The notes: generated by a model not told the origin, from the sequence alone. A stretch of 64,000 nt of DNA from Vibrio ishigakensis (GCF_024347675.1 NZ_AP024881.1:2905693-2969692); one strand, 5' to 3'. Shown: positions 13,582 to 24,131, numbered from the stretch's first letter. Made by a program: numbers and translations.

Positions 13582-14055
13582 TTAGTGAAGCACACCATGG
13601 TCTGTAGAGTAGAGCAGCTCTTCCATCGTGGTATATGCGCTCTCATTGCCAGGCACATTAAATAACACCATCAAGATGATCCACTTGAGGTCATCCAGTT
13701 GAAGGTCCATTGTTTCGAGCCCCATTACACGGTCGATCACCATCTCACGTGACTCAGGAGTTAGCACGTTGATCTGCTCTAGGAATAGTAGAAAACCACG
13801 ACAACGGGTATCGAGGCGCTGCTGCTCTTTCTCTGAGTAGATACGCATAGATGTGGCTGAGCTCAGCGCGATCTGTTGGCTGTTTTCTTCATTTTGCAGT
13901 GCAGCAAGGTCTTCAAGCCAGTTCAGTGCCTTGTAGATCTCTTGCTGGCGGAAACCTGCTCGAAGGAGTTCTTGCTCAAGCTCGTCCTGATCGACGTTTA
14001 AATCGCTGTCACTATGAACATATGTTTCGAACAGATACATAAGAATATCCATCAT
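13582..14055 (-). CDS. smg: Smg family protein (DUF494)
   Basis: 157 aa acidic, mostly helical protein of the Smg/DUF494 family. The start [14 protein letters not shown] and the WLEDLAAL and [20 protein letters not shown] stretches are typical. Function is unknown. It sits 2 nt after dprA and 3 nt before yrdD, the same smf-smg-yrdD order as in E. coli. Confidence 0.92.
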   Translation of the reverse strand: MMDILMYLFETYVHSDSDLNVDQDELEQELLRAGFRQQEIYKALNWLEDLAALQNEENSQQIALSSATSMRIYSEKEQQRLDTRCRGFLLFLEQINVLTPESREMVIDRVMGLETMDLQLDDLKWIILMVLFNVPGNESAYTTMEELLYSTDHGVLH

Positions 14056-14057
14056 AG

Positions 14058-15173
14058 TTAGCTCCCCCTCAATCTAATAAAACCACCACCTGCTGAAGCA
14101 ACTAATCCCTTAAGCTCCAACTCTAATAGGTGCATCATAACCTTATTTACGGATAAATGGGTCCTTTCCGACAAAAAATCAACCGACTCTGGTTGTGCTC
14201 CTAAAAGCTCGTAGACAGCTCGTTCAGATGCCTCCAGTGATGCCTCTATTTTAAGCGGTTGTTTTTCCTCAGATACTGTTCTCTCTTCTAGTTTTGACCT
14301 GAGTTTTTCATCAGAAATTTCATCTACAACCTCATCAGCGCTAGTGACTAATATTGCACCTTCACGTATCAGATGGTTACACCCTTTAGTTGCGGGATTA
14401 TGAATAGAACCCGGGACTGCGAACACTTCCCTGCCCTGTTCAAGCGAGAATCGAGCGGTAATCAGGGTACCACTCCTAAGGCCTGCTTCGACCACCACAA
14501 CCCCGAGACTCAAGCCACTTATGATGCGATTGCGACGCGGGAAGTTTTGCGCCTTTGGCGGCACGTAGGGAGGAAACTCACTCACCAAAGCGCCCCTTTC
14601 TCGAACTCTTTGCATCAAGCCACGATGAGCTTTTGGGTAACAATGATCAAATCCATTTCCAAGCACAGCAATAGTCGTCCCATCCGCATCCAAACAGCCC
14701 TGATGTGAGCGACCATCAATACCCGTGGCTAAACCGCTGGTAACGACCAGTCCCAGCTCTACAAAACGTCGGGAAAACTCACTGGCTATATCAAGCCCCT
14801 CTCTTGTGGCTGAACGACTACCGACCATAGCAATCTGCGGAAGGTTTAGCGCTTTTTTATCCCCCTCCACAAACAGCGCAATTGGTGGGGTGGCAATATG
14901 AGATAACTGGGAGGGATAGTTATCATCTTCTAGTGTGAATAGGTGGCGCTGAACACCTTGAGCCCAACTGAGGCATGTCTCAACCTCTCGGCCACCTTTG
15001 TCTCTTATATGCTTGGCCTGAAATGGCTTAAAACCGATATTGATCAGCTCCTTATAAGAGCAAGTTAACAACTCTTTTGGTGATGTCTGTTCGATGATTC
15101 GCTGAGTTTTAACCCCAGATAATCCAGGGGTCGTATGCAGGGTTAACCAAGGGATTTTTTGCTCTTCATTCAT
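14058..15173 (-). CDS. dprA: DNA processing protein DprA (Smf)
   Basis: DprA loads RecA on incoming single-stranded DNA during natural transformation. The Rossmann-like core shows [42 protein letters not shown] and the [12 protein letters not shown] motif. A winged-helix (DprA C-terminal) domain fills the last ~65 residues. An upstream in-frame Met exists (15266), but I prefer MNEEQKIPW at 15173 (371 aa). It matches the family's N-terminus and leaves room for the divergent def promoter. Confidence 0.93.
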   Translation of the reverse strand: MNEEQKIPWLTLHTTPGLSGVKTQRIIEQTSPKELLTCSYKELINIGFKPFQAKHIRDKGGREVETCLSWAQGVQRHLFTLEDDNYPSQLSHIATPPIALFVEGDKKALNLPQIAMVGSRSATREGLDIASEFSRRFVELGLVVTSGLATGIDGRSHQGCLDADGTTIAVLGNGFDHCYPKAHRGLMQRVRERGALVSEFPPYVPPKAQNFPRRNRIISGLSLGVVVVEAGLRSGTLITARFSLEQGREVFAVPGSIHNPATKGCNHLIREGAILVTSADEVVDEISDEKLRSKLEERTVSEEKQPLKIEASLEASERAVYELLGAQPESVDFLSERTHLSVNKVMMHLLELELKGLVASAGGGFIRLRGS

Positions 15174-15281
15174 CTCACAAACGCCTATCAATATTGGTGC
15201 TGTTATTTGAAGACCAAAATGACTAAAATTGTCACAATCCGCCGATGAACTTTCGGCACACTTCAATGTATTTGAGAAACT

Positions 15282-15794
15282 ATGTCCGTATTACAAGTTT
15301 TAACTTTTCCAGATGACCGTCTTCGTACTGTGGCTAAGCCAGTAGAAGAGTTTACTCCTGAACTGCAACAACATATCGACGATATGATTGAAACCATGTA
15401 CGCAGAAGAAGGCATTGGCTTAGCTTCAACTCAAGTAGACGTGCATCAGCGTATCGTGGTTATCGATATCTCTGAGACTCGCGATGAGGCTATGGTTCTG
15501 ATCAACCCTGAAATCACCGACAAGCGCGGTGAAGATGGCATTGAAGAGGGCTGTCTATCTGTACCTGGTGCTCGCGCACTTGTGCCACGTGCCCACGAAG
15601 TAACGGTTAAAGCCCTAGACCGCGAAGGTAAAGAGTTCACCTTCGATGCTGACGACCTACTTGCTATCTGTGTTCAGCACGAACTGGACCACCTAGAAGG
15701 CAAATTGTTTGTTGATTACCTATCTCCTCTTAAGCGTCGTCGCATCAAAGAGAAGCTAGAAAAAATCAAACGCTTCAACGAAAAGAACCAATAA
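15282..15794 (+). CDS. def: Peptide deformylase
   Basis: 170 aa metalloenzyme removing the N-formyl group from nascent proteins. All three family motifs are intact: EGIGLASTQ (43-51, usually GxGLAAxQ), EGCLS with metal ligand C91, and HELDH with ligands H133/H137 and catalytic E134. First gene of def-fmt-rsmB-trkA-trkH; fmt starts 15 nt later. Confidence 0.98.
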   Translation: MSVLQVLTFPDDRLRTVAKPVEEFTPELQQHIDDMIETMYAEEGIGLASTQVDVHQRIVVIDISETRDEAMVLINPEITDKRGEDGIEEGCLSVPGARALVPRAHEVTVKALDREGKEFTFDADDLLAICVQHELDHLEGKLFVDYLSPLKRRRIKEKLEKIKRFNEKNQ

Positions 15795-15809
15795 TCTAGG
15801 AGCCTTACC

Positions 15810-16766
15810 TTGAGCGAAAAACTGAAAGTCATTTTTGCAGGTACTCCTGACTTCGCCGCCGACCATCTGGCGGCGTTGTTATCTTCAGAGCATGAAGTTA
15901 TCGCGGTGTACTCTCAACCAGACCGTCCTGCTGGTCGCGGCAAAAAGCTAACCGCTAGCCCGGTTAAGACCTTGGCTCTTGAGCACAATGTACCTGTATA
16001 TCAGCCAGAGAACTTCAAATCAGATGAAGCTAAGCAAGAACTTGCTGACTTGAATGCAGACATCATGGTAGTGGTGGCATACGGTCTACTGTTGCCAAAA
16101 GCTGTACTGGATACGCCGCGTCTGGGCTGTATCAATGTGCACGGCTCTATCTTGCCTCGCTGGCGTGGTGCAGCTCCAATCCAACGCTCTATCTGGGCAG
16201 GTGACGAGCAGACTGGTGTTACCATAATGCAAATGGATGTAGGCCTAGATACTGGCGATATGCTGCATATTGCTACTCTGGATATCCAAGATACCGATAC
16301 CAGTGCAGACCTGTATCACAAGCTTGCTAAGCTTGGTCCTGTGGCTCTGATCGACTGTCTGGAGAAAATAGCTAGCGGTAGTGCAAAAGCTGAGAAACAA
16401 GACGATGCACTAGCAAACTACGCTAAGAAGCTAAGTAAAGAAGAAGCACGTATCGACTGGACTAAGGACGCCGTAGCCCTTGAGCGTGAAATTCGCGCTT
16501 TCAATCCATGGCCGATCAGCCACTTCGCTATCGAAGATAAGAGCATCAAGGTTTGGAAGTCTCGTGTTGAATCAAGCGATAAAGACCTAGCACCAGGCAC
16601 CATCATCAGCGCCGATAAGTCTGGCATCAAGGTTGCAACCGGAAACCAAGCCCTAGTGCTTGAGCAGATTCAAGTTCCTGGCAAGAAAGCCATGGCCGTA
16701 TCCGATGTGCTCAACTCCAGAGCAGACTGGTTTAAACCCGGCTCTCAACTAACAGAAAATCAATAA
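15810..16766 (+). CDS. fmt: Methionyl-tRNA formyltransferase
   Basis: 318 aa enzyme formylating initiator Met-tRNA with 10-formyl-THF. N-terminal Rossmann domain [12 protein letters not shown], catalytic region [18 protein letters not shown], and a C-terminal OB-fold. The start codon is TTG, supported by the AGGAG Shine-Dalgarno just upstream at 15798-15802. It partners functionally with def immediately upstream. Confidence 0.97.
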   Translation: MSEKLKVIFAGTPDFAADHLAALLSSEHEVIAVYSQPDRPAGRGKKLTASPVKTLALEHNVPVYQPENFKSDEAKQELADLNADIMVVVAYGLLLPKAVLDTPRLGCINVHGSILPRWRGAAPIQRSIWAGDEQTGVTIMQMDVGLDTGDMLHIATLDIQDTDTSADLYHKLAKLGPVALIDCLEKIASGSAKAEKQDDALANYAKKLSKEEARIDWTKDAVALEREIRAFNPWPISHFAIEDKSIKVWKSRVESSDKDLAPGTIISADKSGIKVATGNQALVLEQIQVPGKKAMAVSDVLNSRADWFKPGSQLTENQ

Positions 16767-16778
16767 GTTAACTACACT

Positions 16779-16801
16779 AAGGCTTGAGTTTCTCAAGCCT
16801 T
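16779..16801 (+). terminator. Hairpin between fmt and rsmB, possible weak terminator
   Basis: AAGGCTTGAG-TTT-CTCAAGCCTT is a perfect 10-bp stem. It is followed by ACTCTTTTA, a poor U-tract, so it more likely attenuates or protects RNA within the operon than ends it. Confidence 0.5.
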
Positions 16802-16821
16802 ACTCTTTTAGGGAATTACCT

Positions 16822-18111
16822 ATGAACGTTCGTGCAGCTGCCGCTACTGTACTCTTCCAAGTTGTGGACAAAGGGCATTCGCTTTCCAGCGCCCTACCTC
16901 AAGCGCAAGCTAAGCTAAACCCAAAGGACCATGCCCTGTTGCAGGAGATCTGCTACGGCGTATTGCGCTACCTTCCACGCCTTGAATCCATCGTTAATCA
17001 GCTCATGGACAAGCCCCTAAAAGGCAAGCAGCGTGTTTTTCATCACCTGATCCTAGTGGGTATCTATCAGCTTAGCTTTATGCGCACCGCCGACCATGCT
17101 GCGGTTGCAGAGACGGTTGAAGCGGCCAAATCACTACGCGGTATCAAGCTAAAAGGTCTTATCAATGCCATCTTGCGTAACTATCAGCGCCAACAAGAAG
17201 CGCTAGATAAGAAAGCCACCAGCACAGATGCAGGTAAATACGGTCACCCAGGCTGGCTACTAAAGTTACTCAAAGAAGCATACCCAGAAAACTGGCAAGA
17301 GATTGTTGAAGAGAACAATACCAAGGCTCCTATGTGGCTGCGTGTGAACAACAAGCACAAAACCACACAAGAGTACCTTGCTCTTCTTGAAGAAAACGGC
17401 ATCGAAGCGGTTGTACACCCTCAAGCACAGCACGCCCTTAAGCTAGAGCGTCCTTGTGATGTGAACAAGCTACCTGGCTTTGACAAAGGCTGGGTGTCGG
17501 TACAAGACGCTGCAGCACAGCTGTCATTTGAATACCTACAGCCAAAAGATGGCGAGTTGATCCTAGATTGCTGCTGTGCACCGGGCGGTAAAACGGCACA
17601 TATCCTAGAAAACACCCAAGGTGGCCATGTTGTGGCTATCGATGCTGACCAGCAGCGTCTAGAGCGTGTGTATCAGAACCTTGAGCGTTTGAACCTTAAG
17701 GCTGAAGTTATCCATGGCGATGCTCGTCACCCAGAACAGTGGTGGAAGGGCGATAAGTTTGACCGCATCCTGCTAGATGCGCCATGTTCAGCAACCGGCG
17801 TAATCCGCCGTCATCCTGACATCAAGTGGCTACGTCGTGCAGACGACCTACCAGCGTTGGCGGAACTTCAGAGCGAAATCATTGATGCTATGTGGCAGCA
17901 ACTCAAACCAGGTGGAACCTTAGTTTACGCAACCTGTTCCATCGCACCGATTGAAAATAGAGACCAAATAAAGGCATTCTTGGCGCGCACCAGTGATGCC
18001 AAGCTTGTAGACAGCGATCCTGAGAACCCTGGCCGACAAATTTTGCCGGGTGAGCACAATATGGATGGCTTCTTCTATGCGGTTTTAGAAAAGGCAACTA
18101 AAGTAAGTTAA
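16822..18111 (+). CDS. rsmB: 16S rRNA m5C967 methyltransferase
   Basis: 429 aa SAM-dependent RNA cytosine-5 methyltransferase. An N-terminal NusB-like RNA-binding domain (~1-140) is followed by the Rossmann domain with SAM motif DCCCAPGGK (249-257), DAPCS (C322) and the catalytic ATCS cysteine (C372). The two-cysteine arrangement is the mark of the RsmB/NSUN family. It follows fmt, as in E. coli. Confidence 0.97.
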   Translation: MNVRAAAATVLFQVVDKGHSLSSALPQAQAKLNPKDHALLQEICYGVLRYLPRLESIVNQLMDKPLKGKQRVFHHLILVGIYQLSFMRTADHAAVAETVEAAKSLRGIKLKGLINAILRNYQRQQEALDKKATSTDAGKYGHPGWLLKLLKEAYPENWQEIVEENNTKAPMWLRVNNKHKTTQEYLALLEENGIEAVVHPQAQHALKLERPCDVNKLPGFDKGWVSVQDAAAQLSFEYLQPKDGELILDCCCAPGGKTAHILENTQGGHVVAIDADQQRLERVYQNLERLNLKAEVIHGDARHPEQWWKGDKFDRILLDAPCSATGVIRRHPDIKWLRRADDLPALAELQSEIIDAMWQQLKPGGTLVYATCSIAPIENRDQIKAFLARTSDAKLVDSDPENPGRQILPGEHNMDGFFYAVLEKATKVS

Positions 18112-18137
18112 GTCGAGCAGTAATAGAGAACTAAGCT

Positions 18138-19514
18138 ATGAAAATCATAATCTTAGGCGCAGGTCAGGTAGGCGGCACCCTAGCGGAAAACCTAGTAGGT
18201 GAAAACAACGATATCACCATAGTCGATACCAATAGCCGTCGTTTGAGTGAGCTTCAGAACAAATACGACCTTCGCGTAGTTAATGGTGAAGCGAGTCACC
18301 CAGACACACTCAAAGAGGCCGGTGCCCAAGATGCGGACATGTTGGTGGCAGTAACCAATGCCGATGAAACCAATATGATCGCCTGCCAGATCGCTTTCAC
18401 TCTATTCAATACTCCAAACCGTATTGCACGTATCCGCTCTCGCGAATATCTGGCTGAAAAAGAGACCTTGTTTAAATCGGGTGCTATCCCGGTAGACCAT
18501 CTGATTGCTCCTGAAGAGCTAGTCACTGGCTATATTGAACGCCTGATCCAGTATCCTGGAGCACTGCAAGTAGTAAGCTTTGCTCAAGAAAAGGTTAGCC
18601 TAGTAGCAGTTAAGGCCTACTACGGCGGCCCATTGGTGGGTAATGCTATCTCAGCACTTCGTGAGCATATGCCCCATATCGATACCCGTGTTGCAGCAAT
18701 CTTCCGTCAAGGCCGAGCCATTCGTCCGCAAGGCACCACCATTATCGAAGCCGATGATGAAGTGTTTTTTGTAGCGGCCAGTAATGACATTCGCTCAGTA
18801 ATGAGTGAACTCCAGCGCCTTGAAAAACAGTATCGCAAGATCATGATCGTGGGTGGCGGTAACATAGGTGCTAGCCTAGCTAAGCGTCTTGAACGCAACT
18901 ACGCGGTTAAGCTTATCGAGAAAGACCTAGAGCGTGCCACCTTCCTATCTGAAGAGCTGGAAAACACCATGGTGCTCTGTGGTGACGCGGCGGATAGAGA
19001 GCTTCTCTATGAAGAAAACATCGAAGAGATGGATGCCTATATCGCCCTAACCAACGAAGATGAAACCAACATTATGTCGGCTATGCTGGCTAAGAGTCTA
19101 AATGCTCGTAAGGTGATGGTGCTTATCCAGCGTGGGGCGTACGTGGACCTAGTTCAGGGTGGTGATATCGATGTGGCTATCTCGCCACAGCAAGCCACCA
19201 TCTCTGAGCTTCTGACCCATGTTCGCCGTGGTGATATCGTTAACGTATCATCCCTACGACGTGGCGCCGCTGAGGCTATCGAGGTTGTAGCTCGTGGTGA
19301 TCAAAATACTTCTAAGGTTGTCGGCCGTGCCGTTGAAGACCTGAAACTTCCACCAGGCACAACCATAGGTGCTATCGTTCGTGGCGAAGAGGTATTAATT
19401 GCCCATGACCGCACCGTTATCGAACAGGATGACCATATCGTGATGTTCTTGGTAGACAAGAAATACGTCACTAACGTTGAAGCGCTGTTCCAACCAAGTC
19501 CGTTCTACCTCTAA
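18138..19514 (+). CDS. trkA: Trk system potassium uptake protein TrkA
   Basis: 458 aa peripheral regulator of K+ uptake made of two RCK units. Each has an NAD-binding Rossmann fold ([13 protein letters not shown] at 7-19; [14 protein letters not shown] near 238) followed by a TrkA_C lobe. It gates TrkH according to nucleotide binding. The stop lies 8 nt before trkH, giving the complete transporter in one operon. Confidence 0.98.
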   Translation: MKIIILGAGQVGGTLAENLVGENNDITIVDTNSRRLSELQNKYDLRVVNGEASHPDTLKEAGAQDADMLVAVTNADETNMIACQIAFTLFNTPNRIARIRSREYLAEKETLFKSGAIPVDHLIAPEELVTGYIERLIQYPGALQVVSFAQEKVSLVAVKAYYGGPLVGNAISALREHMPHIDTRVAAIFRQGRAIRPQGTTIIEADDEVFFVAASNDIRSVMSELQRLEKQYRKIMIVGGGNIGASLAKRLERNYAVKLIEKDLERATFLSEELENTMVLCGDAADRELLYEENIEEMDAYIALTNEDETNIMSAMLAKSLNARKVMVLIQRGAYVDLVQGGDIDVAISPQQATISELLTHVRRGDIVNVSSLRRGAAEAIEVVARGDQNTSKVVGRAVEDLKLPPGTTIGAIVRGEEVLIAHDRTVIEQDDHIVMFLVDKKYVTNVEALFQPSPFYL

Positions 19515-19522
19515 GGTTCGAC

Positions 19523-20968
19523 ATGGTTAACATCAGACCCATACTGTTTGTACTCGGGCTAGTGCTCTCAAAGCTAGCCCTATTTATGTACCCGCCAACC
19601 ATTTTAGCCCTATTCAACCCTGGTAGTGGCTTCGTTGAATTCGCTAAAGCGGTCGCCATCACCCATCTAGCCTCGTTTATCTGTTTGTCCTTTGGCCGCT
19701 CGGCCCATTTTAGGCTTAATGTTCGTGATGTGTTCTTGGTAACAACCCTAGTATGGGTGGTGTGCACCGTGTTTGCGGCTCTACCCTTTGTCTTTATCAA
19801 TCACATCAGCTTTACCGATGCCTTCTTTGAGACCATGTCTGGCATCACCACCACAGGCTCAACCGTACTAAGTGGCCTAGATGATATGTCCCACAGCATC
19901 TTACTATGGCGCTCACTGCTTCAATGGCTAGGTGGTATCGGCTTCATCGTTATGGGCGTAGCTATCCTGCCAATGCTCAATGTAGGTGGTATGCGTTTAT
20001 TCCAAACCGAGTCTTCAGATTGGTCGGATAAGAGTGACCCAAGAGTCAAGAACGTCGCCAAGAGCATAGTGGTGGTTTATGCCAGTCTGACTCTGGCTTG
20101 CATCATCGCCTATATGTTTGCGGGAATGAATCTGTTCGAGGCCATCAACCATGCCTTCACCACTATCTCTACCGGTGGTTATAGCACCTCCGATGGTTCT
20201 ATGAACCATTTCTCACACTCAGCACAATGGCTATCTACCCTGTTCATGTTCCTAGGTGGCTTGCCTTTCTTACTGTTTGTAGCGGTAGTGAAGAAGAAAT
20301 CTTTCGCCGCACTGGCCAAAGATGCTCAAGTACTGGGGTTCTTTAAGCTGTTTATGGCAGCGAGCCTTGCCATTGCCGCTTGGCTAGTTTTGCATGACCA
20401 CTACCATGTGATGGATGCTCTGCGCGTTTCTATGTTTAATGTGGTCTCTGTACTGACCACCACTGGCTTTGGGCTAGAAGACTTCACCGCGTGGGGTACA
20501 TTAACCACGGTTCTGTTCGCCTTCCTATTAATGATGGGCGCATGCTCCGGCTCTACCGCAGGCGGTATCAAGGTATTTCGCTTCCAAATAGCTAATACCC
20601 TTTTAAAGATACAGATGATGAAGCTTATCCACCCATCTGGAGTATTTGTTCAGCGCTACAACAAGCGCACGGTAAACGACGAGATCATTCGCTCGGTAGT
20701 GGCGTTCAGTCTGACCTTCTTTGCCACCATATTGATCATTGCAGCCGGGCTGAGTGCGTTGGATCTGGATGCGGTGACTAGCCTGTCTGGTGCAATTACC
20801 GCAGTAGCTAACGTGGGACCGGGAATGGGTAGCATCATAGGTCCAACCGGTAACTTCGCTCCGCTACCGGATGCGGCCAAATGGATGTTGAGCTTCGGTA
20901 TGCTGCTCGGCAGACTAGAGATACTCACCATACTGGTTCTGTTCCTGCCTGCCTTCTGGAAGCGTTAG
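19523..20968 (+). CDS. trkH: Trk potassium transporter membrane subunit TrkH
   Basis: 481 aa polytopic inner-membrane channel. Four pore loops with the filter glycines are visible: TTTGSTVLSG, STGGYSTSDG, TTTGFGLED and ANVGPGMGS. The intramembrane loop region after the third repeat (MMGACSGSTAGGIK) is also present. Its stop overlaps the stop of the convergent spo0M-like gene by 4 nt, so no dedicated terminator separates them. Confidence 0.98.
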   Translation: MVNIRPILFVLGLVLSKLALFMYPPTILALFNPGSGFVEFAKAVAITHLASFICLSFGRSAHFRLNVRDVFLVTTLVWVVCTVFAALPFVFINHISFTDAFFETMSGITTTGSTVLSGLDDMSHSILLWRSLLQWLGGIGFIVMGVAILPMLNVGGMRLFQTESSDWSDKSDPRVKNVAKSIVVVYASLTLACIIAYMFAGMNLFEAINHAFTTISTGGYSTSDGSMNHFSHSAQWLSTLFMFLGGLPFLLFVAVVKKKSFAALAKDAQVLGFFKLFMAASLAIAAWLVLHDHYHVMDALRVSMFNVVSVLTTTGFGLEDFTAWGTLTTVLFAFLLMMGACSGSTAGGIKVFRFQIANTLLKIQMMKLIHPSGVFVQRYNKRTVNDEIIRSVVAFSLTFFATILIIAAGLSALDLDAVTSLSGAITAVANVGPGMGSIIGPTGNFAPLPDAAKWMLSFGMLLGRLEILTILVLFLPAFWKR

Positions 20969-21774
20969 TCTTCTCGGTTATCGAACAGCTCGAGTAAGAA
21001 ATCGACCACCTGCTGGGCAGATTGCTCAGCGGTGAGTTGATTAGACAAGGTTAAGTGGGTTTCAAGATCGGGCGTACCCAATAGGCTTGAGAGCAAACCA
21101 CCCAAGCCCTTTTTCTGTCTATCCACCTCAAACCACAACTTGAGCTCATTCTCATCTCGATAGGCAATGATTTCTAGCTCTCGCCAACTGCCATGAAACG
21201 GGCCTGTAGTAGGCACGAACTCAAACTCCTGTACGAATGGCAACGCAAAGCCCTTCGCCTCTTCACACTCTACCTGACGGATGCGCAAACCCAGCTCTTC
21301 TAATTCGAAAAAGATTTTATCTAGGACAGGATCGGGGCGAACGGTAAGCATATCTTTGTCTGAAGGGTCGATGGCCATATCGATATCCAAAGAGGTTTCA
21401 AGCCATACTTTGGAGTCACCGAGGGTGATTGGTGTATTCAGCGGCACATCCAACTCAACCTCGAAGGTGCGCTCTTCCCCAGACTCAATCGTGAAGGAAT
21501 AAGGCAGTTGCCATTTATCTAAAACAAAGTTGACGGGAACACGGCTTTTTCTTGCGCCCTCCCTGTCATCATTTGGGTGGCGGTCTTTCTCGGCTATATA
21601 GCGGCAGCAGAGCTTGAGGTCGATATGGTCTATCTTCTGCGCACTAGAGCCACCATACACATGAATGACGATACGAACCTTATCGCCCGGTATCAGAACC
21701 TCTTGCTGTAGCACAGAATCTACTTTGGCAGAACCAATCCCTAAACTGGCTAATGTTTTCTTAAACAAAGACAT
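20965..21774 (-). CDS. Spo0M/sporulation-control-like arrestin-fold protein
   Basis: A 269-aa cytoplasmic protein of the Spo0M (SpoOM) family, named after Bacillus but present in many non-sporulating bacteria. The opening SLFKKTLASLGIGSAKVDSV and the LIPGDKVRIVIHVYGGSSAQ strand are typical of the N-terminal arrestin-like beta-sandwich. Function in gammaproteobacteria is unknown. I chose Met at 21774 rather than the ORF extension to 21834, because a strong GGGGGTGGG Shine-Dalgarno precedes it and the family starts there. Confidence 0.85.
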   Translation of the reverse strand: MSLFKKTLASLGIGSAKVDSVLQQEVLIPGDKVRIVIHVYGGSSAQKIDHIDLKLCCRYIAEKDRHPNDDREGARKSRVPVNFVLDKWQLPYSFTIESGEERTFEVELDVPLNTPITLGDSKVWLETSLDIDMAIDPSDKDMLTVRPDPVLDKIFFELEELGLRIRQVECEEAKGFALPFVQEFEFVPTTGPFHGSWRELEIIAYRDENELKLWFEVDRQKKGLGGLLSSLLGTPDLETHLTLSNQLTAEQSAQQVVDFLLELFDNRED

Positions 21775-21930
21775 ATCCCACCCCCTGCGTTTTTGGGTAT
21801 AGATTATATTGGTTGATAACCCATCAAAATCCAACCCTTACTCGAACAAACAGCCACTTAGATCAACTTGTTTCATAGCTGAAATGAATGTTTTTTGATT
21901 GCTGGTCAAAAATAGTGCTACCTTTAAATT

Positions 21931-21947
21931 GATATTGATTTAATATC
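21931..21947. promoter_or_regulatory. Perfect inverted repeat upstream of the structured RNA
   Basis: GATATT-GATTT-AATATC, 6-bp arms, placed 30-50 nt before the likely 5' end of the RNA. It overlaps -35-like TTGAT sequences and could be an operator. No known regulator consensus is claimed. Confidence 0.35.
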
Positions 21948-22008
21948 TGCCTCGAATTTAACAATTCTGTTTAAACGGCAAAGGATGTGCCTGACTTATT
22001 GGTGAAGT

Positions 22009-22128
22009 ATGTTTCCAACAACCGTCAGGTTCGCTCGCCCTTCGGGACGAGTGGCTCATCGCAGACCTGGGTATGCGAATGCGCCTAAAACAAATAAATC
22101 AGCGGCTCCAAAATCAACTCAAGATTAA
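22009..22128 (+). CDS. Possible 39-codon basic small ORF inside the structured RNA
   Basis: An ATG at 22009 opens 39 codons ending TAA at 22126-22128. The predicted peptide is strongly basic and Pro/Ala-rich (begins MFPTTVRFARPSGRVAHRRP, ends KSTQD). Its Shine-Dalgarno is weak (GGTGAAG immediately upstream). Much of it coincides with RNA stems, so it may simply be RNA sequence that happens to be open. I do not recognise a function. Confidence 0.2.
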   Translation: MFPTTVRFARPSGRVAHRRPGYANAPKTNKSAAPKSTQD

Positions 22129-22167
22129 TTGAGTTGTAGGGCATAAAAGTCTTACTCGCTGTTTCTA

Positions 22168-22200
22168 AAAAGCGTAGGGTTTATCCCCTGCGCTTTTTTA
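22168..22200 (+). terminator. Intrinsic terminator of the candidate ncRNA
   Basis: AAAAGCGTAGGG-TTTAT-CCCCTGCGC followed by TTTTTTATTG: an 8-10 bp GC-rich stem and a long T run on the plus strand. Confidence 0.9.
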
Positions 22201-22289
22201 TTGTCTTTTTTACCTTTGACTGCTTCCATGGCGAGCGAATTTTGATACTTTACCTTGCAAGCACCACATATAGGATTTTGGAGAGAACA

Positions 22290-22556
22290 ATGAAGTGTCA
22301 TCGCGTTAACGAACTGATCGAGCTACTACACCCAGAGTGGCAAAAGGATCCAGACCTAAACCTGATCGAGTTTATTCTTAAGCTTTCACAGGAAGCGGGC
22401 TACGAAGGCAAATTAGAAGACCTAACCGATGATGTTCTAATTTATCACCTTAAGATGCGTAACAGCAGCAAAGAGGAAGAGATTCCAGGGCTGGCGAAAG
22501 ATAAAGAAGATGACTTCAAGACCGCACTCCTGCGTGCTCGCGGCATCATCAAGTAA
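22290..22556 (+). CDS. yihD: YihD family protein (DUF1040)
   Basis: An 88-aa acidic cytoplasmic protein closely resembling E. coli YihD, with [20 protein letters not shown] at the start and [13 protein letters not shown] at the end. Function is unknown. The ORF can be extended to 22242, but the GGAGAG Shine-Dalgarno at 22280 and the family N-terminus fix the start at 22290. In E. coli it also sits next to srkA and dsbA; here ccoG is interposed. Confidence 0.93.
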   Translation: MKCHRVNELIELLHPEWQKDPDLNLIEFILKLSQEAGYEGKLEDLTDDVLIYHLKMRNSSKEEEIPGLAKDKEDDFKTALLRARGIIK

Positions 22557-22563
22557 TTTTAAG

Positions 22564-22588
22564 AGGGACTCAGTTTTGAGTCCCTTTT
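22564..22588 (+). terminator. Terminator after yihD
   Basis: GGGACTCA-GTTT-TGAGTCCC followed by TTTTGCTTT: a compact 8-bp stem 8 nt after the yihD stop. Confidence 0.85.
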
Positions 22589-22668
22589 GCTTTAATCTGC
22601 AACTGATTTAACAACTTCTCTGTTTATACTTAGTTATACTGCGTCGAAATTCTGCTGTAGGACTAAGC

Positions 22669-24081
22669 ATGAACAAGGACCGTATCGACGTCAAAGACGT
22701 CACCCCAAAGGCAAAATCTTCTCCTTCACAGCGTGACGATAGGTTTAATCCGAGTAATCGAATCTATGTGCGCGAAAGCAAAGGCGTGTATCAAAAGCTG
22801 CGTCGCTATGGTGCGTGGTTCTTACTGGCACTGTTCGCCCTTACGCCTTGGATACCTTATGGTGAGCGCCAGGCTATCCTGCTCGATATCGGTCAGCAGC
22901 AATTTAATTTCTTCGGTACCACTCTTTACCCACAAGACCTTACCCTGCTGGCTCTGCTATTTATGATAGCCGCGTTTGGTCTGTTCTTTATTACCACCTT
23001 CTTAGGTCGGGTATGGTGTGGCTATCTCTGCCCGCAAACCGTATGGACCTTTATGTACATCTGGTTCGAGGAAAAGCTGGAAGGGTCAGCCAATAAAAGA
23101 CGTAAACAAGACTCACAAAAGCTGACTTCTAACCTGATGATGCGAAAGCTCTTGAAGCACCTAGCATGGATAGGTATCGCCATAGTCACGGGTCTCACCT
23201 TTGTCGGTTACTTTATTCCGTCTACAGAGCTTTGGGTGGACTTCTTTACCCTAAACGCCAGCTTCTGGCCTTATTTTTGGGTGCTGTTCTTTGCAGCTTG
23301 TACCTATGCCAACGCAGGCTGGATGCGATCTATTGTCTGTATCCATATGTGCCCATACGCTCGTTTCCAATCGGCCATGTTCGATAAAGATACCTTTATC
23401 GTGGGCTATGACGCCAAGCGCGGTGAATCTCGCGGACCTCGCTCTCGTAAAGCTAATCCAGCAGACCTTGGACTTGGTGATTGTATCGATTGTGACCTTT
23501 GCGTTCAGGTGTGCCCTACAGGTATCGACATCCGTAATGGCCTGCAATACGAATGCATCAACTGTGGTGCTTGTATCGACGCCTGTGATACCACAATGGA
23601 GCGCATGAACTATAAGAAAGGGCTGATCAGCTACACCACAGAGCACAAGCTAGAGGGCACGAATACCAAGGTGATGCGTCCTAAGCTGATAGGCTATGGC
23701 CTCATCATGCTGATAATGATTGGCGGGTTCTTCGCTCAAGTAGCAAGTGTAGAGCCAGCAGGCCTAAGCGTGCTTCGCGATAGAAACCAACTCTATCGCA
23801 CCAACACAGACGGCTTTATCGAGAATACCTACACCCTTAAGATCATCAACAAAACCCAACAACCACAGCAATATCAGCTATCGGTTGAGGGATTGAGCGA
23901 TGTGAAATGGTACGGACGCCAAACCGTGCAGGTATCCCCTGGTGAGGTATTTAGCCTACCTATAACCCTTGGAGCTGACCCAAGTGAATTAGACTCAGCG
24001 GTGACCCGTATCGAGTTCAAGTTGGATGACCAGCAAGGCTTTACCATCAACACCGAAAGCCGCTTTATCAAGCAGCTGTAG
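22669..24081 (+). CDS. ccoG: Cytochrome c oxidase accessory protein CcoG (FixG/RdxA)
   Basis: A 470-aa membrane ferredoxin implicated in Cu(II) reduction for assembly of the CuB centre of cbb3 oxidase. Helices are visible near residues 46-63, 87-112, 160-180, 195-212 and 340-360. A conserved C117GYLC121P motif lies at the second helix. Two [4Fe-4S] ferredoxin motifs follow, C272IDCDLCVQVC282P and C296INCGACIDAC306. The periplasmic C-terminus (~365-470) is the IgG-like FixG domain. The cbb3 operon (ccoNOQP) is not in this window. Confidence 0.95.
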   Translation: MNKDRIDVKDVTPKAKSSPSQRDDRFNPSNRIYVRESKGVYQKLRRYGAWFLLALFALTPWIPYGERQAILLDIGQQQFNFFGTTLYPQDLTLLALLFMIAAFGLFFITTFLGRVWCGYLCPQTVWTFMYIWFEEKLEGSANKRRKQDSQKLTSNLMMRKLLKHLAWIGIAIVTGLTFVGYFIPSTELWVDFFTLNASFWPYFWVLFFAACTYANAGWMRSIVCIHMCPYARFQSAMFDKDTFIVGYDAKRGESRGPRSRKANPADLGLGDCIDCDLCVQVCPTGIDIRNGLQYECINCGACIDACDTTMERMNYKKGLISYTTEHKLEGTNTKVMRPKLIGYGLIMLIMIGGFFAQVASVEPAGLSVLRDRNQLYRTNTDGFIENTYTLKIINKTQQPQQYQLSVEGLSDVKWYGRQTVQVSPGEVFSLPITLGADPSELDSAVTRIEFKLDDQQGFTINTESRFIKQL

Positions 24082-24104
24082 CCAACTCAAGTATCAAGCA
24101 AAAA

Positions 24105-24131
24105 CCGGGCTCATCAGAGCCCGGACTTGTT
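24105..24131 (+). terminator. Terminator after ccoG
   Basis: CCGGGCTC-ATCA-GAGCCCGG followed by ACTTGTTTT, 24 nt after the ccoG stop. Confidence 0.8.

Larger units (their letters stand above)
21970..22200 (+). ncRNA. Candidate structured non-coding RNA, unassigned
   Basis: The 515-nt gap between the spo0M-like gene and yihD carries a series of hairpins in one orientation, ending in a strong terminator. The stems are: CCTGAC (21990-21995) with GTCAGG (22024-22029); a UUCG-capped CTCGCCC-TTC-GGG-A-CGAG (22034-22051); TCGCA/TGCGA flanking GACCTGGGTA (about 22058-22078); CAACTCAA/TTGAGTTG (22115-22136); and the terminator at 22168-22199. I tested it mentally against Spot 42, 6S, GcvB, SdsR, CsrB, tmRNA, SRP and RNase P RNAs and recognise none. 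The transcript would end before yihD, so it is more likely a stand-alone sRNA than a riboswitch. Confidence 0.6.

Noticed and set aside
21775..22200. Riboswitch controlling yihD
   Set aside because: The structured region ends in a strong terminator ~90 nt before yihD and shows no known aptamer; a stand-alone RNA is simpler.
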